A stretch of 64,000 nucleotides of DNA. It comes from Acetobacterium wieringae. Its GTDB lineage: Bacteria; Bacillota; Clostridia; Eubacteriales; Eubacteriaceae. The position numbers and the translations under genes are program-made. The stretch covers positions 1-64,000 of the forward strand of contig NZ_LKEU01000020.1 in assembly GCF_001766835.1 (NCBI RefSeq). The letters run 5' to 3'. The notes under the pieces are model-generated. The model searched no databases, was not told the origin of the DNA, and saw only the letters and a program-made list of their open reading frames with translations. Below, piece by piece: positions 11,212-18,603 of the stretch. Within the stretch, counting starts at the first letter, position 1, and each line of letters starts with the position of its first letter.

Positions 11212-11339
11212 GTTTCCTCGGGAAACAAGATTATGATTTTTGATTCCCTGTTTCCTCGGGAAACAAGATTGTGATTTTCTATTTCCTGTTTCCTCGGGAA
11301 ACAAGGTCGTGATTTTTTATTCCTGTTTCCTCGGGAAAC
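11212..11339. repeat. Cluster of four palindromes with 37-38 bp period
   Basis: Copies of GTTTCCTCGGGAAAC at 11212, 11250, 11288 and 11325, all in the same orientation. The spacers between them are also similar (AAGATTATGATTTTTNATTCC and variants), so this is a tandem repeat of a roughly 38-bp unit and not a CRISPR array. The cluster starts 4 nt after the Fic stop codon in the direction of transcription. Confidence 0.95.
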
Positions 11340-11343
11340 AGAA

Positions 11344-12123
11344 TTACTGTTCCGGTTCCCATTCTTCATCATTTTCAAGGGTTTGAGAATCGGACAGAAT
11401 GTTGATATATTCATTAATGCGTTCTAAAAGGTTGTTTCCGATCAGTTTCGCCATTGCTGAAACATCATCATTTTTAAAATATGTGTCGAATGCTTCATAA
11501 TATTTTTTCCGATCTGAAAATTTCACATTAATAGGCAGATAATTATTCTGCATCAGATCAAGATTAAGGATTAACCGACCGGTACGACCATTTCCGTCGA
11601 TGAAGGGGTGAATCCCTTCAAATTCTAAATGAAACCGTGCGACTCGCTCGATTGGATGAAGTGTTGACTTCCACTGTTCATTCTTTAGAATCAATTCTTC
11701 CATGGATGGCTGTATCTGAACCGGCTGCACCGGCTCGATAAAGGCTCCTGCAATTGAAACCGGTATTCGTCGATAAATCCCCTTATCTTTGGGTCGATTG
11801 ATTAAAACCAAGGAGTGAATATTTTTAATAACTGCTTCGGATAAAATGGCTTTTTCACTCACCAGGTCTTTAATATATTCAAAGGCGTCCCGATGACCGA
11901 TGGCTTCCAAATGATCTTTTAAGGGCTTTTGATCAATGGTAAGTCCTTCTAAAACCATGGCAGTTTCTCCAAGCGTTAAGGTATTGCCTTCAATCGCATT
12001 GGAGTTATAGGTAAACTGAACCATAAATGATTCGTTGAGTCGTTCTAATTCTCCTTGCGTTAAAGGCCGGCAGGACTGAAGGACGTTATTTTTATTTTCA
12101 ATTTCTTTTAATAGCTGTTCCAT
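11344..12123 (-). CDS. fic: Fic-domain protein (AMP transferase family) with WEPEQ tail
   Basis: A 259-residue protein with the Fic active-site motif HPFIDGNGRTGR near residue 170, a complete match to HPFx[DE]GNGRxxR. Such proteins usually transfer AMP from ATP to Ser, Thr or Tyr of a target protein. The N-terminal part carries the alpha-helical segment TYNSNAIEGNTLT; its SNAIEGN piece resembles the inhibitory (S/T)xxxE(G/N) motif, so activity may be self-restrained. It ends NDEEWEPEQ, the shared acidic tail, and the first of four palindromes begins 4 nt after the stop. I start it at ATG 12123, where homologues usually begin; a GTG at 12144 is an alternative. Targets cannot be guessed from sequence. 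Confidence 0.92.
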   Translation of the reverse strand: MEQLLKEIENKNNVLQSCRPLTQGELERLNESFMVQFTYNSNAIEGNTLTLGETAMVLEGLTIDQKPLKDHLEAIGHRDAFEYIKDLVSEKAILSEAVIKNIHSLVLINRPKDKGIYRRIPVSIAGAFIEPVQPVQIQPSMEELILKNEQWKSTLHPIERVARFHLEFEGIHPFIDGNGRTGRLILNLDLMQNNYLPINVKFSDRKKYYEAFDTYFKNDDVSAMAKLIGNNLLERINEYINILSDSQTLENDEEWEPEQ

Positions 12124-12283
12124 CTTCAATCGATCATCCCTCACTTTCTTAGCATACTTTCTTTGACAACGGTAAAATGTTTAGCTAATGATAACACAAT
12201 TCACTCTACCTTATCATCTATTTTAAAAAAACCTCCCTTCAGCCTGTTCACCATGCATCAGAATGAGCTTGCCATTGAGATTG

Positions 12284-12308
12284 AAAAAAAGAGATCCGCT
12301 TGAATCTC
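12284..12308 (-). terminator. Hairpin-T7 terminator upstream of the Fic gene
   Basis: On the minus strand GAGATTC pairs with GGATCTC (one T-G wobble), followed by seven T. It follows the palindrome pair that ends the preceding gene, so the order is stop codon, palindromes, terminator, next gene, as at 11164-11339. Confidence 0.6.
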
Positions 12309-12332
12309 ATTGTAATGTGTTTTCTGTATTTT

Positions 12333-12385
12333 GTTTCCTCGGGAAACAAGATTATGATTTTTTATTTCCTGTTTCCTCGGGAAAC
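12333..12385. repeat. Two palindrome copies, 38 bp apart
   Basis: GTTTCCTCGGGAAAC at 12333 and 12371. The second begins 4 nt after the stop of the 12390-12995 gene. The spacer resembles those in the 11.2-kb cluster. Confidence 0.95.
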
Positions 12386-12389
12386 AGCA

Positions 12390-12995
12390 TCACTGTTCCG
12401 GTTCCCAATTATTGCTCTGACTATTTTCTTTTTCTTTAATTATTTCTTTTAATTTGAAATTCTCATTTTCATACAACTCGCATTTTTCCTTTAGCATTAA
12501 TGCAACTTCTCTGCTTCGACTAAGTTCAATTTCTTTTTCTTTTAGTTTATTCGTTAGCATCACATTTTCTTTAAATAGTTGATTAATATGATTGATTGTT
12601 CGATCTTTCTGATAGCCTTTATCTCCTGAAGACTCATTTTTCAGGCGTTTTTGATAATTAAATTCTTCAACTAAAATCCTTAAAGCGTCAGCATTCCCAC
12701 CAGATATTTCTGAGATCTTTTTAATGCTTGGATTTATATTTTCAGCCAAAACCGATGCTGTCATTTTGCTGTCTTCTTCGATCCGTTGCACTCTTGGTTT
12801 CATATCTCCAGTATCTTGTCTGACATCTTCACTTTTTTTAAAATCTTTAAACAACGTAAGAATCCCAGTACATAATGCTCCAAAAACGCCGATTAGAGCA
12901 ATGACTATTCCTAACGAACCGGCATCCATTTTACTTCCACCAGTTACCCAAAAACTGATAACTAATGTCAGCATAATTAATGACATACTTATCAT
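12390..12995 (-). CDS. Membrane-anchored coiled-coil protein with WEPEQ tail
   Basis: 201 residues. Two hydrophobic segments lie in the first 50 residues, followed by a long charged, heptad-like region rich in Lys and Glu (about 60-190), predicted coiled coil. The C-terminus is SNNWEPEQ, the shared tail, with a palindrome 4 nt beyond the stop. Family not recognised. The ATG at 12995 has no good ribosome binding site at normal distance; GGCGG is about 27 nt upstream. An in-frame ATA 12 nt before the ATG sits 9 nt from that GGCGG, so a non-standard start is possible. Confidence 0.75.
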   Translation of the reverse strand: MISMSLIMLTLVISFWVTGGSKMDAGSLGIVIALIGVFGALCTGILTLFKDFKKSEDVRQDTGDMKPRVQRIEEDSKMTASVLAENINPSIKKISEISGGNADALRILVEEFNYQKRLKNESSGDKGYQKDRTINHINQLFKENVMLTNKLKEKEIELSRSREVALMLKEKCELYENENFKLKEIIKEKENSQSNNWEPEQ

Positions 12996-13089
12996 GTAAT
13001 TTTTTATAAAAATTCACCGCCTCTCATTTGTTCAAACCATGCTTTAAGGCGTTTTCTCTCTGATAAACTATTAAATTGATTATAATCCT

Positions 13090-13104
13090 GTTTCCTCGGG
13101 AAAC
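13090..13104. repeat. Palindrome copy after the ArdC-like peptidase gene
   Basis: GTTTCCTCGGGAAAC, beginning 4 nt after the TGA stop of the 13109-14122 gene in the direction of transcription. Confidence 0.95.
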
Positions 13105-13108
13105 AGAA

Positions 13109-14122
13109 TCACATTTCCTGCTCCCATTCTTCTTCATAGTCTTCAAACTGTGCCCCGGCATTCAGTTGATTCAGATGTTCTTCCATCGCCCCGATATGTT
13201 CTTTATAGGTATTATTAATCTTATCCATGGACAGGTTTAAACTATATTTTTTCTGTTCTTCTGCCGGCAGCGCTTCGATCTGTTCCAGAAAACTCTGGTA
13301 ATGGGATGCCAGATGATCTTTGGTACCTTCAGTGACTTCCAGGCCAAAGCGACTCAAAAACATAATGGTCAAACCGTCAGCTTCAAATTCATGCTGGTGT
13401 TCACTTATTTCGGAACGATATGCTTCAGCCGTATGGTCTAAAAAAGCATGGGACATTTCATGCAGAAACGTCCCGAGCTTTTGAGTATCCTGAAGTTTTT
13501 CGTTCAGTCTGATTTCATTGGTTGATGGCGTATAGGATCCCCGTAATTTGATCGAGCGCAAAGCTGTTTCCTCAACCGGGAATCCCTGGTCTTCACAATA
13601 ACTCCGTAGCTGCTCATATAAGGTGGCATGATCCTGAGATACTTCGCCAAAACTCACTAACCGGGGGTATTCGGCTACCGGGCAGTCGGTTTGGGAAATA
13701 TCAAAAACCGATCCCAGTTTAAACCGCATGACCGATTTTACATCGATCTCTCCCCGCTTGATCCGCTCCCGCTCACTTTTGGTTGCATTAATTAAAGGAG
13801 TGGACGTATTTTCGCCATCCCGATAAAAATAAGACGCTTTAACCGGTACCAGAATCTTCATGCTTTTTTGACCCTTCTGCACCTGATAACCTTTTTCCTT
13901 ATAAAACTGATAACTGCCCACAAAGGATGCCCGATCATTCTGAGAAAAAATAAGCTGCTGATTTCGGGGACTGTAACGATAAAACTTTGAAGAAAACTCT
14001 AAATATTCAGCAATAACCGCCGGATCACGCTTGAACGACTCACCCAGATCAATTATTTTCTGGTTATAGAGATCCATTTCCTTTTTAATATCTTCTGGAC
14101 TTCGCTTCTCATACTTGGCCAT
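13109..14122 (-). CDS. ArdC-like antirestriction protein with zinc metallopeptidase domain, WEQEM tail
   Basis: 337 residues. The N-terminal half is ArdC-like (YSPRNQQLIFSQ near 50, then KGQKSMKILVPV near 85), a single-strand DNA-binding fold. The C-terminal half has a zincin motif HEMSHAFLDH near 220 and a downstream HQHEFEADGL helix that supplies a third zinc ligand, as in ImmA/IrrE-type peptidases. ArdC proteins of some plasmids protect incoming single-stranded DNA from restriction and have been reported to accompany DNA into recipients. Ends YEEEWEQEM, then a palindrome after 4 nt. The ATG directly abuts the stop of the 14123-14332 gene (TAAATG), so the two are translationally coupled. 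Antirestriction is inferred from family, not shown here. Confidence 0.85.
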   Translation of the reverse strand: MAKYEKRSPEDIKKEMDLYNQKIIDLGESFKRDPAVIAEYLEFSSKFYRYSPRNQQLIFSQNDRASFVGSYQFYKEKGYQVQKGQKSMKILVPVKASYFYRDGENTSTPLINATKSERERIKRGEIDVKSVMRFKLGSVFDISQTDCPVAEYPRLVSFGEVSQDHATLYEQLRSYCEDQGFPVEETALRSIKLRGSYTPSTNEIRLNEKLQDTQKLGTFLHEMSHAFLDHTAEAYRSEISEHQHEFEADGLTIMFLSRFGLEVTEGTKDHLASHYQSFLEQIEALPAEEQKKYSLNLSMDKINNTYKEHIGAMEEHLNQLNAGAQFEDYEEEWEQEM

Positions 14123-14332
14123 TTACCGATCTCCCATTTCCTTAAGAATACCCATTTGAACCGGTTTTGGTAAAAGTTCCAGTGGCGCTAAATCTTCATC
14201 AGCAATCTGTTCGCCGGCGATAATAAATTCCTCCGGAACTTCGACATAAAACCACTCACCATTCTCATTTTTAACAATCGCTTTACCATTCATATAACCG
14301 ATCACTTCATTTTCAATTGCTAGAGCTTGCAT
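14123..14332 (-). CDS. Small acidic protein coupled to the ArdC-like gene
   Basis: 69 residues, acidic, no membrane segment. It contains GYMNGKAIVKNENGEWFYVEVPEE, a pattern of two beta hairpins, and ends LKEMGDR. AAAGGA lies a few bases before the ATG and its stop codon touches the start of the ArdC-like gene. I do not recognise the family. Position suggests a partner or regulator of the ArdC-like protein, but nothing in the sequence proves it. Confidence 0.75.
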   Translation of the reverse strand: MQALAIENEVIGYMNGKAIVKNENGEWFYVEVPEEFIIAGEQIADEDLAPLELLPKPVQMGILKEMGDR

Positions 14333-14351
14333 TTTTTATTCCTTTCTGCCT

Positions 14352-14404
14352 GTTTCCTCGGGAAACAAGACGTTCGTTTTTTTAATTTTGTTTCCTCGGG
14401 AAAC
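14352..14404. repeat. Two palindrome copies, 38 bp apart
   Basis: GTTTCCTCGGGAAAC at 14352 and 14390. The second begins 4 nt after the stop codon of the 14409-15431 gene. Confidence 0.95.
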
Positions 14405-14408
14405 AGAA

Positions 14409-15431
14409 TTACATTTCCGGCTCCCACTCATCTTCAAGATCCTCATATCTTTGATCTTGTGTACTATCATGCGCTTTTTCATCCAACACCACTTCACTAA
14501 ACATCTTATTAAATTCTGAAGTTGAAATATAACCGGCACAGGCCAAAGCAAATTTTTCGCCCGTTACCTCATCACAATCAGCAATAGAAATATTGCCATT
14601 CTCCAGCAACTCGTAACTGCATTCCATCAACGGTTTAAAGTAGTCACAGCCATAGGGAGTAATGCGACTTTCTTCATTCCAGACAAAGGATGCTGGCATA
14701 TCTACATCCCCAATAATCAACTCACAGTCAAAGGCTTGATTGCTGTTAAGTAATGCCCCAAAAGTTTTGAGCTTATCCAGATTGTTTTTTTGGTAATTAT
14801 CTTCAAATTGTTTTAGTAGATATTCCTTTGTAAATCGATCAGATGGATATAGGCTACTATTTCGGCACACATTCCCATCGGGAGTAGTGAAAGTAATATA
14901 TCTTCTTTCGTCATTCCAACACACTCCGTAACTTCTGTCTTTCATCATTTCAATAAACATTTCCCGATTTTCTGCTATCCTAGTACAGTTGTTTATTTCT
15001 AAGATCAACTCTAATTTCCAACTTTTCAATTCCGACGCCGAAGCAACTGGTGATTCAGCATTATGCAACTGCTCATATTGGACATCGCTAACTCGACCGG
15101 TATCAAACAACACATTAAAAGGCTTATCTTTATCTTCATTTTCCTTGAAATTTTGATCAATCAACCAATCTGAATAAAATCCAACCCCTTCAAAAACAAT
15201 CGGGTCACGCTCGGCATCCATCGGATCCCCAAAGGGATCAATAACTTCTGATTCCGCAATCCATTCCCGTCTGGCGATGACTTCCTCATTCTGCACAATG
15301 GTAATATCCGAACCATTTTCACACACCATTTCGTCGGCCAGCTTCAACCCCTCCTTCAAGCTATCCACTTCTACTACGGCCCCATCATACACAATGCATA
15401 AGGACTGCGTTACATTCTCATTCCGCTCCAC
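14409..15431 (-). CDS. Unknown protein with a block resembling the C-terminal region of Gram-positive relaxases, WEPEM tail
   Basis: 340 residues, soluble, acidic. Residues about 164-205 (YGVCWNDERRYITFTTPDG, then CRNSSLYPSDRFTKEYLL) look like the GYxVxW...YITYTTPEGxKCRDxxL...YTKE block I know from C-terminal regions of clostridial MobA/MobL-type relaxases; the nuclease domain itself is absent. The rest is not recognised. The start is a GTG with GGGAGG 6 nt upstream. Ends LEDEWEPEM, stop, 4 nt, palindrome. A role near the relaxosome or oriT is a guess from this resemblance. Confidence 0.7.
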   Translation of the reverse strand: MERNENVTQSLCIVYDGAVVEVDSLKEGLKLADEMVCENGSDITIVQNEEVIARREWIAESEVIDPFGDPMDAERDPIVFEGVGFYSDWLIDQNFKENEDKDKPFNVLFDTGRVSDVQYEQLHNAESPVASASELKSWKLELILEINNCTRIAENREMFIEMMKDRSYGVCWNDERRYITFTTPDGNVCRNSSLYPSDRFTKEYLLKQFEDNYQKNNLDKLKTFGALLNSNQAFDCELIIGDVDMPASFVWNEESRITPYGCDYFKPLMECSYELLENGNISIADCDEVTGEKFALACAGYISTSEFNKMFSEVVLDEKAHDSTQDQRYEDLEDEWEPEM

Positions 15432-15484
15432 TTCTTACCTCCCAAAAATTCATATTTTTTAATCGGATCATTGAATCTTTCAAT

Positions 15485-15510
15485 AAAAAAAGAGATCTTT
15501 TTTTGATCTC
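15485..15510 (-). terminator. Hairpin-T7 terminator
   Basis: On the minus strand GAGATC and GATCTC pair across an all-A loop and are followed by seven T. It lies between the palindrome after the 15542-16384 gene and the start of the 14409-15431 gene, the same arrangement as at 11164 and 12284. Confidence 0.65.
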
Positions 15511-15522
15511 CAACCATTTCCT

Positions 15523-15537
15523 GTTTCCTCGGGAAAC
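15523..15537. repeat. Palindrome copy
   Basis: GTTTCCTCGGGAAAC starting 4 nt after the stop of the 15542-16384 gene. Confidence 0.95.
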
Positions 15538-15541
15538 AAAT

Positions 15542-16384
15542 TTACATTTCCGGCTCCCATTCATCCTCAAACGATTGCTCCGATTGCTGTTTCGAGATAT
15601 CACTAAACTGCTCATAAATCTGGCTTTCGTCCCACTGTAAGCCCTGTTCGTCCTGGTGAATGTTGGTGGCTCGAATGAATTGCCGACCGTTAAATAACAG
15701 GGCGTCGCTCCCGTTTACATCCAATACCACCGTCTGATCGGAAGCATTGGTTTGAAAAACATCGCCTTTTCTTAATACATTGCATTGCGGATGCTGATCA
15801 ATTTTTATTCCGTCCTGATAATTTTTCATTTTTTCACTTAAATGGTTACAGCCATAAAAAATATTATTTCCCATAATGAAATCTGCCGGCATTTTTACGT
15901 CATGGATGATCGAATTAGCAAAGGCATAATTCCCGATTTGGGTAATTGAATCCGGCAGAATCAGATCGGTAATACTGGTATCTTTGTAAAAGCCCCAGTC
16001 TGCTATGGCCCTAACCGGGTAAGAAATCCCTTGAGACGTGATCCGGTCGGGAACTGAAATCAGTTTATTGATGGGAAGATCTTCATGGTGAAAGTTTGAT
16101 CCGGCCAATACCGCCCGGTTATTTTCTGCATCAATGACAAACGAAAAACCATTAGTGATGACAAATGGGTAGTCGTAATACTTTTTAATTTCTGCCAATG
16201 GCGGAACGATCCGATAATCATCAAAGTAACGGGCAGCTGCCCGCATGAGTTTTTGGGTATCTTCATCAAACTCCGTATCGAATGCCCAGATAAATTGATC
16301 CCCATTAAATAATAGCAAGTCATTTTCATGCGCTTCTAACGTAACTAAATATTTTGCAAATGATCCGTTTTTAATTTTCTGCAT
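15542..16384 (-). CDS. LRR_5 (BspA-like) segment protein with duplicated 'LLFNGxQFI' domain, WEPEM tail
   Basis: 280 residues. The middle (about 140-200) has BspA/LRR_5-type leucine-rich repeats (ISYPVRAIADWGFY, LILPDSITQIGNYAFANS). Flanking it are two copies of a short beta domain, NDLLLFNGDQFIWAFDTEF near the N-terminus and SDALLFNGRQFIRATNI near 240; the latter is very like the N-terminal half of the 18115-18603 protein. Ends FEDEWEPEM. The start is ATG 16384 (GGAGAAATA before it); the frame continues upstream but only by reading through palindromes. No signal peptide, so it is probably cytoplasmic, unlike surface BspA proteins. Function unknown. Confidence 0.8.
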   Translation of the reverse strand: MQKIKNGSFAKYLVTLEAHENDLLLFNGDQFIWAFDTEFDEDTQKLMRAAARYFDDYRIVPPLAEIKKYYDYPFVITNGFSFVIDAENNRAVLAGSNFHHEDLPINKLISVPDRITSQGISYPVRAIADWGFYKDTSITDLILPDSITQIGNYAFANSIIHDVKMPADFIMGNNIFYGCNHLSEKMKNYQDGIKIDQHPQCNVLRKGDVFQTNASDQTVVLDVNGSDALLFNGRQFIRATNIHQDEQGLQWDESQIYEQFSDISKQQSEQSFEDEWEPEM

Positions 16385-16407
16385 TATTTCTCCTTTTCGA
16401 ATATCTT

Positions 16408-16460
16408 GTTTCCTCGGGAAACAGGATTGGTCTTTTCGACATTTTGTTTCCTCGGGAAAC
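16408..16460. repeat. Two palindrome copies, 38 bp apart
   Basis: GTTTCCTCGGGAAAC at 16408 and 16446, between the 16490-16954 gene and the start of the 15542-16384 gene. Here the nearest stop codon is 29 nt away. Confidence 0.95.
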
Positions 16461-16489
16461 AGGATTATCTGTATTCCCATATTCAACGA

Positions 16490-16954
16490 TTAATAGACAT
16501 CGATCCATTTTGAACAAATAAAAAAACGCCATGCATCTGGAATAGCACAGCGCCTTCCCGGCTTTATATAACCGGTTTCAAGCTCGTGTTGTAATTCAAA
16601 TTTTATTTTTTCCACTTCAAACATAACGGCGATACGAAAATCTAAAACCGGCTTGATTATTTCACCGGTTCGTTGATTGATCCAGTTCTGCCCATCTGTT
16701 TTTAATGGCGTGACTGACGGGATATAGCTATCTTTTAAATCCGTGATATCTTTTTTATAAATCGATTCCGAAAGAATGGAATGTTTCAGGTCGGTCTGTA
16801 AAACCTTCAGGGCAAAATCCAGACAAGCAATTTTCCCGGTAATATCCTTTTCCATGGCAAGGCCATTCTGAATGGCAAATAATGCATCGTCAAAATTTTC
16901 TTTAGATCCACCAATGCAAATTTTCGGCGGCTTTGGTTTCTTTTTTCCAAACAT
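16490..16954 (-). CDS. Unknown protein
   Basis: 154 residues, starts MFGKKKPKPPK with AAGGAG upstream. Helical middle (ENFDDALFAIQNGLAMEKDITG) and a basic C-terminus with two Cys (RRCAIPDAWRFFICSKW). No membrane segment. Its stop lies 29 nt before a palindrome pair. It follows the 16959-17282 gene by 4 nt, so the pair is an operon. Family not recognised. Confidence 0.7.
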   Translation of the reverse strand: MFGKKKPKPPKICIGGSKENFDDALFAIQNGLAMEKDITGKIACLDFALKVLQTDLKHSILSESIYKKDITDLKDSYIPSVTPLKTDGQNWINQRTGEIIKPVLDFRIAVMFEVEKIKFELQHELETGYIKPGRRCAIPDAWRFFICSKWIDVY

Positions 16955-16958
16955 CGGC

Positions 16959-17282
16959 TCACTCCTTTAGAAATTCTTCAAGTAGTTCAATGATGATTAA
17001 CTTGATTCGGGTTTCCGTTGGTGGAAAGCGATAAATCAAACTGCCCAGTTCGTTACACACAATGCGGTAATTTTCATCAATTAATCCCCTTCGTATAATC
17101 ATCAAATAGTGTAAATAGAACATGTAGTTATAACTGCTTTGATACGACTTCCTGCTTTTTGTCTTTTTGAGTTTTTTGAGAAATAGGCAAAGCGCTTCTC
17201 TGGCTTCAGTATTCAATTCTGGTGGGGAATCAAAATGGTATTTCCCGAAAATGTCAAACAATTCTTTAGTAACTGTGTCCAT
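16959..17282 (-). CDS. Unknown small helical protein
   Basis: 107 residues from ATG 17282 (AAGGAG lies 12 nt upstream; an in-frame TTG at 17291 is an alternative start). Lys-rich helix KKLKKTKSRKSYQSSYNY followed by hydrophobic helices; predicted all-alpha. Four bases separate its stop from the next gene. Family not recognised. Confidence 0.65.
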   Translation of the reverse strand: MDTVTKELFDIFGKYHFDSPPELNTEAREALCLFLKKLKKTKSRKSYQSSYNYMFYLHYLMIIRRGLIDENYRIVCNELGSLIYRFPPTETRIKLIIIELLEEFLKE

Positions 17283-17317
17283 TGCTGTCAATTACTCCTT
17301 TATTTTCATATTTTCTT

Positions 17318-17332
17318 GTTTCCTCGGGAAAC
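17318..17332. repeat. Palindrome copy
   Basis: GTTTCCTCGGGAAAC located 9 nt after the stop of the 17342-18118 gene. It is the last copy before a 7-kb stretch with none (the ATPase, hydrolase and VirB4 genes). Confidence 0.95.
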
Positions 17333-17341
17333 AGACTACCT

Positions 17342-18118
17342 TTATTCCTTTGTTTCTTCAACTCCCATATTAATCCCACTGAAAATCAATTTTTCCTGAT
17401 CATTATTAATCGATTCACCATCTTCACTGTTTACTGAGTATAGATTGAGTACAATAAATTTATCATCCATTTCTGCACTTAAATTCGTATCTTCTTTTAA
17501 TTCCACGCGAAATGTTTCAGAATGATCATGAGTTTGAAAAACTACCTGATCATCAATAATTTGATAGTTTCCGGATTCCTTGTGCTCGCCGTCTTTATCA
17601 AGAATAAAGTCGTAATAAGATCCGTCAAGAGAGATTTTCAATATTCTCGATGAGAATGATTCACTAAAATCTTCTGGGTTGCTGATATCACCATTGAAGC
17701 TTACATAAGTGCCAGTTAGATTTTCTTCAGTCAGAAGTAGTGACTTAATGTGCGAAAGATACTGATAATGCCGGAATTCATTAACCCCAATGTTAATGAC
17801 CGGCATTAAGATTATGAAAGCGATCAGAACGAATGTAATAAATCTCTTACTCCCAATTTCATACAGTTTAATAGGATTAACAAAAACATTTTCATTATTA
17901 TATTTACGTTTCATATAGCCCTTAGAAACACAAAACAATGCAAGAAAAACAACAGCATCAACAATTGTTGCAAATAACAAAATCCACTCGCAAATCAAAA
18001 ATGCAAAAGATGAAACATATATTCTGTCATATATCGTTCCATTGCACCAGTATCGCTCCCTTTCGAAGCTTTCATATACCCAATAGTCCCCATAGGTTTT
18101 AACAGGCTTCTTACTCAC
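17342..18118 (-). CDS. Membrane protein with lipocalin-like extracytoplasmic domain
   Basis: About 258 residues. Two or three membrane helices in the first half (FAFLICEWILLFATIVDAVVFLALF, then FITFVLIAFIILMPVINIG), then a beta-rich domain (LTGTYVSFNGDIS, ILKISLDGSYYDFIL, GNYQIIDDQVVFQ) of the kind seen in small lipocalin-like stress proteins. The start is most likely GTG 18118, overlapping the TGA of the preceding gene by 4 nt (GTGA) with GGGGAG upstream, rather than the TTG at 18148. The tail domain resembles that of the lipoprotein at 54402-55106. Function unknown. Confidence 0.72.
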   Translation of the reverse strand: MSKKPVKTYGDYWVYESFERERYWCNGTIYDRIYVSSFAFLICEWILLFATIVDAVVFLALFCVSKGYMKRKYNNENVFVNPIKLYEIGSKRFITFVLIAFIILMPVINIGVNEFRHYQYLSHIKSLLLTEENLTGTYVSFNGDISNPEDFSESFSSRILKISLDGSYYDFILDKDGEHKESGNYQIIDDQVVFQTHDHSETFRVELKEDTNLSAEMDDKFIVLNLYSVNSEDGESINNDQEKLIFSGINMGVEETKE

Positions 18119-18603
18119 TTTTCCTGCCACTCCCCACAATTTGAACAATAATTATCATCCGGCTCCCAGTCATCGTCAAGCTCATAATCTTCTTCCCGGG
18201 TCAGCTCCGCATGAACCCGATCAAACCCGTCATTTAGCAGATTAAAACCCTCATTTTCAAACCGCTCATGGATGTGATTCAAAAGCTCCGTTCCCTCAAA
18301 ACGATTTTCAACAACCAGCAGCGCCTTAATCATTTCCGCTTCATTGGTCTGCTTCATGCTGGCCAAGTCCTTTTTGAGATCCTGGAAACCCAGGCTTTCA
18401 TAGTTTTTGGGTATCTGATCAATCGACTGATAATAATTCCCGAAATCCCAGATCAATTTGCCTTCAATCATCTGGATGCCATGGGCTTTGATAAACTGAG
18501 TCCCGGTAAAAAGCAGGGCATCACTGCCCTGCACATCCAAAACCACTGTCTGATCGGCTCTCTCGGTTCGTATGAAGTCCCCTTTTTTAACGGCTGCTGT
18601 CAT
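18115..18603 (-). CDS. 'DQTVVLD-GSDALLF' domain protein with extended WEPD tail
   Basis: 162 residues. The N-terminal 60 residues match the C-terminal domain of the 15542-16384 protein (KGDFIRTERADQTVVLD, SDALLFTGTQFIKA). A helical middle follows. The C-terminus contains DDDWEPDD, the shared tail core, but continues to a CSNCGEW segment with a CxxC pair before stopping, so the tail is internal here. The start overlaps the preceding stop (TAATG) and its own stop overlaps the next start (GTGA), so it is translated as part of a chain. Function unknown. Confidence 0.75.
   Translation of the reverse strand: MTAAVKKGDFIRTERADQTVVLDVQGSDALLFTGTQFIKAHGIQMIEGKLIWDFGNYYQSIDQIPKNYESLGFQDLKKDLASMKQTNEAEMIKALLVVENRFEGTELLNHIHERFENEGFNLLNDGFDRVHAELTREEDYELDDDWEPDDNYCSNCGEWQEK

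Noticed and set aside
11212..11339. CRISPR array
   Set aside because: Regular 37-38 bp period, but the spacers are similar to each other, the repeat is an intergenic palindrome found all over the window, and no cas genes are present.
11119..11414. Proteins with repeated FPEET / CFPRKQ / SVSRGN
   Set aside because: These peptides come from reading the palindromes in the three frames; similar extensions precede several real starts (16384, 40494, 48934) and were trimmed.
12163..12193. Promoter TTGACA-17-TAATGA on the plus strand
   Set aside because: No plus-strand gene follows; likely chance in AT-rich spacer, though an antisense RNA cannot be excluded.
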